Part shown: one piece after another, positions 16,501-22,956 of the stretch
Layout: the number at the start of each line of letters is the position of its first letter
Position numbering within the stretch: the stretch's first letter is position 1
Position numbers and translations under genes: made by a program
Assembly: GCA_937916505.1 (NCBI GenBank)
Contig: CALFSW010000305.1
Span: 1-41,511, forward strand
Length of the DNA stretch: 41,511 nt
Direction of reading: 5' to 3'
Source of the DNA: an uncultured Verrucomicrobiales bacterium
GTDB taxonomy: Bacteria; Verrucomicrobiota; Verrucomicrobiia; Verrucomicrobiales; Akkermansiaceae
Notes under the pieces: model-generated
Database searches by the model: none
The model's input: the letters and a program-made list of their open reading frames with translations, nothing else
Told to the model about the DNA's origin: nothing

Positions 16501-19500
16501 TTCGATGACGCTGACGTCGTCGAGGAGGAATTCGCCGGAGTCGAGGAGGGCAATGAGGAATTCGTGGTAGGCGTTGTTTCCAATGCCATCACTGACTGCG
16601 ACGTCTTCGTAAGTGTAGTTGTTCCAGGTGCTGCGAGCGGACTCGTCGCTCGCTGCCCAGGCTGTGGCAGTGTTGTTGTCGGAGTCCGGGTCGAGGAGTT
16701 CGAGGCTGGACCCGCCGCCGTCGGCTTTTCCGTGCCACTTGCCACGATCGAAATAGGTGACCTCATCCGCCGGGTTGCCGTTGCTGTCCGCGAGAATTAG
16801 GGAGTCACCACCATTGCCCAGAACACCGGAATAGTCGCCGACGATGGTGATACCCGGATATTTTTGAGCGAGGGCGGTGGCGTCTTTTGCGACAACGAGG
16901 TAGCCGCCTGAAGCCAGCAACGTTCCGGCGGGGAAGTTGTAGTTAATCCCGCCATTGATTTGCCAAGTGCTGAGGTCGATGGCGGAAGCACCCCGATTGT
17001 AGAGCTCGAGCCATTCTTCGTCGTATTCGGCGTAGGGTGTGGACGGAGTGCCGGGGGTCTCGAACTTTCTCAAGCTGGCGCGGATACCGAGCACGAGGTC
17101 ACTGCTGGTGGTTGTGCTTTGGTGGACCTCGACCGAGAGGCGGTTGCTGCCCTGGAGGATGTTCGGGTTGCTGACGACAAGAGTTCCCAAGGTGGCATTG
17201 CCGACCGAGTTGCCGGGCGTGGTGGGGATGAATAGTCCCTCATCCATGTTGAACCGGGCGATCTCTTCACCGTTCAGGTAGATGACGGCACCATCATCGA
17301 TGTAGTGATCAAAGATAATCTGGTCAACGGCTGCCGGGTCGTTGTAGGTAAACTCGGTTTCGAAGTAATAGGGAATTTTTGATTCGCGGGTGAGGGGTGT
17401 CAAGATAGGCTCGGTGAGCACCGCAGTTTCGAATCCGAGCAGGCCGGGGCCTTGTGACCAACTGATGTCATCGACAGCGTGGGCTGTGTCTTCCCAACCG
17501 GTGGATAGACCTCCGGTGCCGGCATCGAGGTTATAGCGCCAGACATGGTTGTAATCCATGACTTGCACGTTGGTGTAGGTTGGTGGGGTGCCGGAGGTCG
17601 CTCGGACAGGGTAGGCGTGGTAGAAAATTTCGTTAATGACGATGGCACTTTCGAAATTGAACGAGTTCGCACTACCGAAGGTGGACGAGTCTGGATTGAG
17701 CCAGCGCCCGGTGCCTTCCCGACTGCGCCCCTTCAGGCGATCATCAACCCGTGCCGCGTCGATCAGTTGAGCTTTTCCAGTGGTAAAAAGGAACAAGCGG
17801 TCATTGTCATCAGGGGTGAAGCCGAGTGTGGTGGCGTCAATTGTGGTGAAGGACCCGGAAGCGAGATTACCAGCCGGAAAGGAGTAGTCGCTATGCAGGG
17901 AGTTGGAGGAGGCAATGACCATGTCTCCAAGTGCGATGGGCAGGGCTCCGTGGTTGTGGAGTTCAAGCTGGAAGGTCGGCTCAGTCGAGGCGGCGACTTC
18001 ATTGAAAGCGATCGCCGGGGTGAGTGTCTGTTCATTGGCAGCGTTGGGCGTGCCATTTGGAGCTGCGCTGTGCTTCCAGTTTTGCGGATGGGCACTTCCT
18101 GTCGCCGGATCGATTTTTGCGAGCGTCGAGCCAGAGCCATCGGGACCAAGTGGCCACGGGTAGGTGTCCCCATATGAGATCTCGTCCATGATGCGGCGGC
18201 CTTCGAGCGAGCCGGAGGCTACGCCGTCCGGCCCTGCTCCTGCGGTGGTGCGGAAAGCACGGTTGTTATTGAAGAGGCGGAGAGTCTCTCCGGAGTTGGA
18301 GAGTGTCCCGGCGTAGGGGCCGAGTGCGCCAGGGTAATTCCCCGGATTCTTAGCGATGGTCAGGTAGCTCCGGGCGTCGATCACGGTGCCTTCCGGAAAA
18401 TCAAAATCAACACCTCCGATTCGCCAGTTGCTGATGTCGACATCGACAGCCATCTGGTTGTAGAGCTCGATATATTCGAACCCGTCATCATCGCCGGCGG
18501 GGTGGTAGTGGATCTCGTTGAAGACAACGACACTATCACGAGTTGTGTTGGGGGAGCCAGGTGTCGGGCGTCCCACGGTTACGACAGGGAAACTTCCGTT
18601 GTCGTTGGGGTTGGTTCCTCCAGAAATTTCATCGCCATCGCTGAAACCATCATTGTCGCTATCATTGTCGAGCGGGTCTGTGTTGTAGGTGTTGACTTCC
18701 TGTCCGTCGGTCAGATCGTCATCGTCGGAGTCGGAATCGTCGGGTGAGGTTCCCTCGGTCCACTCGTCGGTATCGATGAGTCCATCGGAGTCGAAATCTC
18801 CGCGGCCATCGCGGTTCAAATTTCCAAAGTAGATGGTTTCCCAATTGTCGCCCATACCGTCGTCGTCGCTGTCGGTTGGGTCAGTGATATCGATCGCTGA
18901 GTCGAAAGCGATACCGGTGAGAGACCGGTTCTGACCGACGCTCACGATGTCGATCGTGATATCCGAGTTGCCGGTCGAGACGTCAAACACGTGATAGGCG
19001 ACTCCGTTACTCGGGTGATCGTAATTAGTGGATTGGGAGCCGCTTCCGTCGTTTAGAGTGACCGTGTATTCCGTGCCCTGATTGTCGCCTGAGGCGGTGA
19101 TGACGGTCACCCGGAAGGCGTCGAAGTTGGAACGGGTGACAGTGAAGCGTTTTGTTCCGCCCGTGTTTGCAAGGACCGGGGCACTGGTGATGGCATTTCC
19201 CGACCTGGGGTCTTCCAGTGTCCCAAAGTTGCCATTGCCCGACCACATACCGATATTGGTATCGATGGTAGTCACGCCTACGCCTGCAGGAAGGTTGTAG
19301 ACGTTGTTGGCGTTTCCGGACGAGATATCGTAGTTTGCATTGTAAACTGAATCTGCTTCCGCCAAACCATAGACAACATAGCCGCTTGTGCCGTATTCCT
19401 GATCTCCGTCGAGGTTGGCACCGGTACGCCAATTCGCACCAGCAGTTGAGTCGACTCCAATGACAGTGACTGATGCTTTGAGGGGAATCGTAGCAGCGAG

Positions 19501-19545
19501 GAGTGGTAGCGTCGCGAAAGCGCTCTTGCGCAAGAGGGGGATCAT
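13597..19545 (-). CDS. Giant secreted lamin-tail-domain / CotH-kinase-like protein
   Basis: 1982 residues. Residues 1-24 are a signal peptide. Residues 26-216 are the ~190-residue module shared with the two genes upstream. About 218-320 are D-rich thrombospondin-type-3-like calcium repeats (DSDNDGFSDGDE). Lamin-tail domains follow at about 338-500 (VFNEIHYHPAG), 633-960 (interrupted by a galactose-binding-like insert at about 650-830 with IYLNGEEIARFN) and near 1730-1900 (IRELHYHPAD). About 1015-1120 is carbohydrate-binding-like and about 1150-1240 Ig-like. About 1255-1560 resembles a CotH kinase (WMRTFAMATLTGSRDTYG then WDLDSAFG). The C-terminus (PEYSTDLQNW) resembles the end of the neighbouring protein. 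It is presumably cell-surface or extracellular; CotH proteins phosphorylate partner proteins, and whether this one does is untested. The ATG 19545 gives the signal peptide; no strong ribosome site is seen. Confidence 0.85.
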   Translation of the reverse strand: MIPLLRKSAFATLPLLAATIPLKASVTVIGVDSTAGANWRTGANLDGDQEYGTSGYVVYGLAEADSVYNANYDISSGNANNVYNLPAGVGVTTIDTNIGMWSGNGNFGTLEDPRSGNAITSAPVLANTGGTKRFTVTRSNFDAFRVTVITASGDNQGTEYTVTLNDGSGSQSTNYDHPSNGVAYHVFDVSTGNSDITIDIVSVGQNRSLTGIAFDSAIDITDPTDSDDDGMGDNWETIYFGNLNRDGRGDFDSDGLIDTDEWTEGTSPDDSDSDDDDLTDGQEVNTYNTDPLDNDSDNDGFSDGDEISGGTNPNDNGSFPVVTVGRPTPGSPNTTRDSVVVFNEIHYHPAGDDDGFEYIELYNQMAVDVDISNWRIGGVDFDFPEGTVIDARSYLTIAKNPGNYPGALGPYAGTLSNSGETLRLFNNNRAFRTTAGAGPDGVASGSLEGRRIMDEISYGDTYPWPLGPDGSGSTLAKIDPATGSAHPQNWKHSAAPNGTPNAANEQTLTPAIAFNEVAASTEPTFQLELHNHGALPIALGDMVIASSNSLHSDYSFPAGNLASGSFTTIDATTLGFTPDDNDRLFLFTTGKAQLIDAARVDDRLKGRSREGTGRWLNPDSSTFGSANSFNFESAIVINEIFYHAYPVRATSGTPPTYTNVQVMDYNHVWRYNLDAGTGGLSTGWEDTAHAVDDISWSQGPGLLGFETAVLTEPILTPLTRESKIPYYFETEFTYNDPAAVDQIIFDHYIDDGAVIYLNGEEIARFNMDEGLFIPTTPGNSVGNATLGTLVVSNPNILQGSNRLSVEVHQSTTTSSDLVLGIRASLRKFETPGTPSTPYAEYDEEWLELYNRGASAIDLSTWQINGGINYNFPAGTLLASGGYLVVAKDATALAQKYPGITIVGDYSGVLGNGGDSLILADSNGNPADEVTYFDRGKWHGKADGGGSSLELLDPDSDNNTATAWAASDESARSTWNNYTYEDVAVSDGIGNNAYHEFLIALLDSGEFLLDDVSVIENGNTEMIQNGDFESDTPGSTADKWRALGTHGSHGKTIVITDPDSPGNQCLHIVATGPTGDKHNKLETTFANNERVTANATYRISFRAKFLSGSNQVNTRLYFNYLQRTTTIPTSENWGTPGAINSTVLGNAGPTLEALAHAPIVPDASQSVNVAIDAADPDGINDLTLYYSINGGAFQNSPMAAGPDGVRYVGSIPGQAASRIVRFYIRARDSANATTFYPAAGPESGAFYKVQDGLADTSGTRHNFRVVMSETDRQFLFNTTNRMSNDRFSVTVIEDETTAYYDVGLRLKASAFGRFQSGHYGFNVRFQPDQLFRGVHPGISVERSRPFRELFAKHLLTRAGGGYWSFYDDVSYAITPTTGDRGPALLSMARHTNNFFDGLFPDADEPGTLFNQELLYSPNSTNGGPEGLKIGNPYNHTNGRYDLKDRGMDKEPYRFGFQIRSARGRDDYSQMIAVNQAVGNLNGSELKDALDPIIDVDQWMRTFAMATLTGSRDTYGRVWEHNFRYYVRPSDQKIIALQWDLDSAFGLGSNDSILPTSNNIRKLFNIPQYRRLFDGHIKNIVNTSFNTAYSSTWANHLGSVSGNSFSSYNSYVNARGNYALGTLPSNTIFAIATNGGSDFSKNDSAVNLAGDGWIDVFSIKINGIPAEITWTDANTWQITAPISVGPNLLELKAYNHQGLEVGNDSITVTNTSAIDLANSRNTIIRELHYHPADPSAAEIDAGFLDADEFEFVEIVNTSATTQVDLSGSAFTDGVDFVFPPGTILAPNTRLVIVANPAAFEFRYGIGTATIAGEYTGQLNNGGEHLRFEGSGGSTIADFTYGDSAPWPESADGNGYSLVFSGSNPNVSLDWRTSVSLGGSPGTDDGQSFTGTADEILSYAIASPPTPGIKGDAFTMAFLQNLNGDDAMIIPEYSTDLQNWTPFLENHLASRINQGNGTTLVTYASPLATSSDLKQFVRLRVLLKE
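18898..19470 (-). repeat. Shared secreted module, diverged copy 3
   Basis: Codes for residues 26-216 of the LTD/CotH protein. It matches the two copies at 21106-21678 and 22027-22599 along its whole length at protein level (GVDSTAGANWRTG, EYGTSGYV, NLPAG, DTNIGMWSGN, GNAIT, ASGDNQGTE, AYHVFD, GIAFD). It is clearly more diverged than those two are from each other. Confidence 0.9.
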
Positions 19546-19623
19546 TTAAGGTGTGTGTGTAAAGCTGCCTGCGCAAGCCGGAACGAGCGAAGCGGATTTT
19601 GAATCAAAGACAGTCGAGGAGGA

Positions 19624-21750
19624 CTACTCCTGGCGAACGCGATAGTGCTTCTTCGTTTCATTTGCCGCGGGTCGATCGACAATCACCGTGGTGGCTGTCG
19701 CTGGTGAGACGGCAGCATCGATTTCTGTGAGCAAATCGACCCAGTTCTCCAGATCGGTGGAAACTTCGACTGCGTAACTTCTCCCGGGGCTGCTTGTCCA
19801 GGTAAGTTCGATGGCATCATCTTCGGTGTAGTTGATGTCCGTTACCCTGAGTCCGCCCAGCGTGGAACTGACGTGGAGAAGCTGGAAGCCGCCCCAGTTC
19901 GCCTCACCCGATTCACCGGGGTCGATCGCCCCGATGATTCTCCCGTCGCCACCAGCCGTTCCGGTGAACTCGAAGCCTGCAGTGCCGACATTGGTCGGTG
20001 TTTCGTCACTGAGGTCGCCGTCACCATTGGTGTCGACCGTGAACAGCATGTCACGGCCGATGCCTCCATAGGCGAACAAGGTGAAATCGGACCCCGACAC
20101 AACACCAGAAATCTCCCAAGTTGCATTGGAGTCGGCGTTGCCCGCGTTGACGAATAGATAGTCATTTGTCAGCGGGTCGGCTCCGGCGGCATTAGTCCAG
20201 CTTGAGATGGTTCCGAAGAGCGAGAAAGTCACTCCGCTGTCGTCGCCATTGGCATCGACCAGTTCGTAGCTTGGGTCGAGGGCTACGTTAGGGTGTCCGG
20301 GCAGATTGAGAGCATTCCACTCGCCGGTCATAAAGCCAGCGCGGCCTTCAATTCCACTCATTAGAACAGGATCGGGGTTGAAGGCTGCTCCTTCAGGGTT
20401 GCCTTGGAGATCGACGCTGATGAGTCCGGCCGGGATGGGCGGAAGGCTTGCACTGTCCGTGGGATCCGATCCGTTATCGAGCTCTGCGTTGTCGGGGGCT
20501 GCGTCGCCGTCTGTGTCCGCACTATTCGGGTTGGTGATGTAGCCGTTGGCACTGTCGATTTCGGAAAAGTCATCGATGGTGTCACCATCGGAATCCGGGT
20601 TGAGCGGGTCGGTAGGGTCGCCGGGGGCAACGCCGAAGATGTCTCCGTTGTATGGGTTGAGGTTACCGTTGACTTCGTCGCCGTCTTCGATGGTGTCATC
20701 GTCCGAGTCCGGGTCGATGGCATTGGTCGAGTTCACAAGCTCGGCGGCGTTGTCGAGTCCATCGTCATCGGGGTCTTCACTCGAGTCATCCACGAGCGGG
20801 TCGAAATTAGAGTCCAGGTTATCGACCTCGAACTTGTCATCGTAGCCATCGTCGTCGGTGTCCTGATCCGTGGGGTTGGTCGAGTGAGTGTTTACTTCTT
20901 CGCCATCCTCGAGGCCATCCGTGTCGCTGTCAGCTCCCATCGGATTGGTGAGATTTTGCCACTCCTCTAAATTGGTCAAGCCGTCCGGTTCCTCGTCCGC
21001 ACCGGGATCGACGACTCCGACGCCTCCAAAGTAGAACTCTTCCCAGTTGTCGCCGATTCCATTTGAGTTAAGGTCACTTGGATCGGTGAGATCAATGTTC
21101 TCGGTGTCGAAAGCGATCCCCATGAGGCTCCGGTTTTCGGGAGCCGAGGCGATATCGATGACAATGTCACTCGTGCCAGCAGAGATGTCGAAGACATGGT
21201 AGGCGAGGCCATTCACCAGGTGGTCGTAGCTTGAGATCACTGCCCCGGAGCCGTCGTTCACGGTAAGAGTGAATTCCGTGCCCTGGTTGTCACCAGAGGC
21301 CGTCAGCACTGTCATTCTGTAGTTGCTGCTGGTGGCACGTGAAACGGTAAATTGTCTTGTTCCACTTGAGTTGGCAAGGACAGGAGAATTGGTGATTGCG
21401 TTTCCATTTCCAGGGTCCTGAATCTCCCCGAAGTTCGCGTTGTTACCGGACCACATGCCAATATTTGTGTCTGCGGTCGAAACGGTGATTCCGGCCGGTA
21501 GATTATAGGCGTTTAAGAGGTTGGCGTCGCTGGTGTCGAAAGGTTGGGTGTAGACAGCATCGGCCTCGTTGAGTCCGAAGATCACGTACCCGGAAGTGCC
21601 GTATTCCAGATCAGTTTCCAGTTGTGCCCCGGTTCGCCAGTTTGGGCCGGCGGTGGTGTCTACGCCGACAGAAGTAACGGTCGCACTTACGGTCGAAGCA
21701 CCGAGAAAAGAAGAAGCGGTGAGGAGTCTGGTGAGTTGAGGTATTTTCAT
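19624..21750 (-). CDS. Secreted module plus thrombospondin type 3-like calcium-repeat protein
   Basis: 708 residues. Signal peptide about 1-23 (MKIPQLTRLLTASSFLGASTVSA). The shared module occupies residues 25-215. About 220-450 is a long run of D-rich TSP3-like repeats (DSDTDGLEDGEE, DTDDDGYDDKFE, DPDDDGLDNAAE, DSDDDTIEDGDE, DSDGDTIDDFSE, DTDGDAAPDNAE), which bind calcium and act as stiff spacers. The C-terminal 260 residues form a globular region ending in TSSPGRSYAVEVSTDLENW, a tail seen in many verrucomicrobial secreted proteins. Unlike its neighbour it lacks a PEP-CTERM signal. The ATG 21750 gives the signal peptide; the frame is open to 21789. A motif copy and a perfect hairpin lie 60-110 nt upstream. 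It is probably a cell-surface or matrix protein; ligand unknown. Confidence 0.85.
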   Translation of the reverse strand: MKIPQLTRLLTASSFLGASTVSATVTSVGVDTTAGPNWRTGAQLETDLEYGTSGYVIFGLNEADAVYTQPFDTSDANLLNAYNLPAGITVSTADTNIGMWSGNNANFGEIQDPGNGNAITNSPVLANSSGTRQFTVSRATSSNYRMTVLTASGDNQGTEFTLTVNDGSGAVISSYDHLVNGLAYHVFDISAGTSDIVIDIASAPENRSLMGIAFDTENIDLTDPSDLNSNGIGDNWEEFYFGGVGVVDPGADEEPDGLTNLEEWQNLTNPMGADSDTDGLEDGEEVNTHSTNPTDQDTDDDGYDDKFEVDNLDSNFDPLVDDSSEDPDDDGLDNAAELVNSTNAIDPDSDDDTIEDGDEVNGNLNPYNGDIFGVAPGDPTDPLNPDSDGDTIDDFSEIDSANGYITNPNSADTDGDAAPDNAELDNGSDPTDSASLPPIPAGLISVDLQGNPEGAAFNPDPVLMSGIEGRAGFMTGEWNALNLPGHPNVALDPSYELVDANGDDSGVTFSLFGTISSWTNAAGADPLTNDYLFVNAGNADSNATWEISGVVSGSDFTLFAYGGIGRDMLFTVDTNGDGDLSDETPTNVGTAGFEFTGTAGGDGRIIGAIDPGESGEANWGGFQLLHVSSTLGGLRVTDINYTEDDAIELTWTSSPGRSYAVEVSTDLENWVDLLTEIDAAVSPATATTVIVDRPAANETKKHYRVRQE
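21106..21678 (-). repeat. Shared secreted module, copy 2 (near-identical DNA to copy 1)
   Basis: Codes for residues 25-215 of the TSP3 protein. By eye, long stretches are near-identical at nucleotide level to 22027-22599, for example around 21150-21300 against 22070-22220, with differences largely at third positions. This points to a recent tandem duplication or gene conversion. Confidence 0.9.
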
Positions 21751-21812
21751 TGGGCTGATTGGAGTAGTAGCAAAATTTTCAGATCTCACGAAACGCTATC
21801 AGGATTTCGGAA

Positions 21813-21838
21813 ATGGTGGAATAGCCAAGCTCCACCAT
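21813..21838 (-). promoter_or_regulatory. Leader hairpin upstream of the TSP3 gene
   Basis: ATGGTGGA (21813-21820) and TCCACCAT (21831-21838) form a perfect 8-bp stem with a 10-nt loop. It lies 3 nt past the bipartite element at 21842-21858 in the direction of transcription, so it would be at or near the 5' end of the transcript. Function unknown; possibly 5' stabilisation. Confidence 0.35.
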
Positions 21839-21841
21839 AGG

Positions 21842-21858
21842 ATACTTGAGATCCACAT
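21842..21858 (-). promoter_or_regulatory. Bipartite upstream element, copy 3 (ATGTGGAT-N5-GTAT)
   Basis: On the minus strand this reads ATGTGGAT CTCAA GTAT, followed by CC. It is 92 nt before the ATG at 21750, between the terminator of the PEP-CTERM gene and the TSP3 gene. That is where a promoter for the TSP3 gene must lie if the terminator works. Confidence 0.5.
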
Positions 21859-21879
21859 GAAGAGGCGGGAGAACTGTAC

Positions 21880-21914
21880 AAAAAAGCCCCCAGAGAATCG
21901 AATCTTCTGGGGGC
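21880..21914 (-). terminator. Rho-independent terminator of the PEP-CTERM gene
   Basis: GCCCCCAGA (21886-21894) and TCTGGGGGC (21906-21914) form a perfect 9-bp GC-rich stem. On the minus strand it is followed by six Ts (21880-21885). It begins 31 nt after the stop of the gene ending at 21946. Confidence 0.92.
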
Positions 21915-21945
21915 GAGATAAGAGTTGCTTGGCTTGTCGAGAAAC

Positions 21946-22668
21946 TTATCGACGGCGGCGCAGGGAAACACCGAGCATTCCAAGGCCGAGCAGGAGAGCG
22001 GAAGATGGCTCCGGGACAGGGACTGCGTCGAAGGCTATTCCGGTGATCGAACGGTTTTCGGCAGTTGAGGAGATATCGATGACAATGTCACTCGTGCCAT
22101 CAGAGATGTCGAAGACATGGTAAGCGAGGCCATTCACCAAGTGGTCGTAGCTTGACGTCACTGCCCCGGCGCCGTCGTTCACGGTAAGAGTGAACTCCGT
22201 GCCCTGGTTGTCACCAGAGGCTGTCAGCAATGTGATCCTGTAGTCACTGCTTGTCGCACGTGAAATGGTGAACTGTCTCGTTCCGGCTGAGTTGGCGAGG
22301 ACAGGAGAATTGGTGATCGCGTTTCCATCTCCAGGGTCCTGAATCTCCCCGAAGTTCGCGTTGTTACCGGACCACATGCCAATATTTGTGTCTGCGGTCG
22401 AAATGGCGATTCCGGCGGGTAGGTTGTAGGCGTTGGCTGCGTTGGTATCGCTCACATCGAAGGGTTGGGTGTAGACAGCATCGGCCTCGTTGAGTCCGAA
22501 GACGACGTATCCGGAAGTGCCGTATTCATTGTCGGCTTCAAGATTGGCAGCAGTTCGCCAGTTCGCACCGGCGGTGGAATCGACACCGAGCAGAGAGACT
22601 GCCGCGCTGGCAGAAGCAGACAGCCCCAGGGAAACCAGGAGGCTTGGGATTGTTGAATTTTTTTTCAT
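21946..22668 (-). CDS. PEP-CTERM sorted secreted protein consisting of the shared module
   Basis: 240 residues. Signal peptide 1-22 (MKKNSTIPSLLVSLGLSASASA). The shared module occupies residues 24-214. A complete PEP-CTERM signal follows: VPEP at 217-220, a hydrophobic helix (SSALLLGLGMLGVSL) and RRRR at the end. Exosortase would recognise and cleave the tail and place the protein at the cell surface or in exopolymer. This is the simplest of the three module proteins and shows that the module folds by itself. It has its own terminator (21880-21914) and an upstream motif copy (22795-22811, 127 nt before the ATG). The fold and ligand of the module are not recognised. Confidence 0.92.
   Translation of the reverse strand: MKKNSTIPSLLVSLGLSASASAAVSLLGVDSTAGANWRTAANLEADNEYGTSGYVVFGLNEADAVYTQPFDVSDTNAANAYNLPAGIAISTADTNIGMWSGNNANFGEIQDPGDGNAITNSPVLANSAGTRQFTISRATSSDYRITLLTASGDNQGTEFTLTVNDGAGAVTSSYDHLVNGLAYHVFDISDGTSDIVIDISSTAENRSITGIAFDAVPVPEPSSALLLGLGMLGVSLRRRR
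22027..22599 (-). repeat. Shared secreted module, copy 1 (near-identical DNA to copy 2)
   Basis: Codes for residues 24-214 of the PEP-CTERM protein. It is the near-identical partner of 21106-21678 and more distantly related to 18898-19470. The three copies lie in tandem in the same orientation within 4 kb. Confidence 0.9.
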
Positions 22669-22794
22669 GAGAGTATGGTGGTTGGGTTGTTATTTTTGGG
22701 CAGTGGAAGAGGGGCGAATAAAGATGTCCGCTTTCCAATACTTGGATTGTGAGCAATTCGTTCCAGTAACGGAATAGGTAAATTCAACATTCAA

Positions 22795-22811
22795 ATACCT
22801 AGAATCCACCT
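22795..22811 (-). promoter_or_regulatory. Bipartite upstream element, copy 4 (AGGTGGAT-N5-GTAT)
   Basis: On the minus strand this reads AGGTGGAT TCTAG GTAT, followed by TT. It is 127 nt upstream of the ATG at 22668 in the 288-nt gap between the PEP-CTERM gene and the six-domain gene ending at 22957. It has one mismatch to the other copies (AGG for ATG) and the same 5-nt spacer. No other feature is visible in this gap. Confidence 0.42.
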
Positions 22812-22956
22812 TATTAAGGAGAGAAAACTCATACGGGGATGTTGAATAGCGCAACTTCTCAGTGATTCGAGAGGCAATCCTGGGGCTGAATTGGAGATTC
22901 TATGGCAAGTTGCTGATGAGAAGGTGGATTCCGGGGAAGCAGTAGTTAGCCAAGAG

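Noticed and set aside
18600-20980. Repetitive DNA as a possible CRISPR or tandem repeat array
   Set aside because: The repetition is in-frame D-rich TSP3-like coding repeats of variable length, not identical repeats with unique spacers.
5951-22811. The four bipartite elements as sigma-54 (-24/-12) promoters
   Set aside because: Sigma-54 sites need TGGCAC and TTGC with conserved GG and GC doublets. These have GTGGAT and RTAT and lack the GC doublet.
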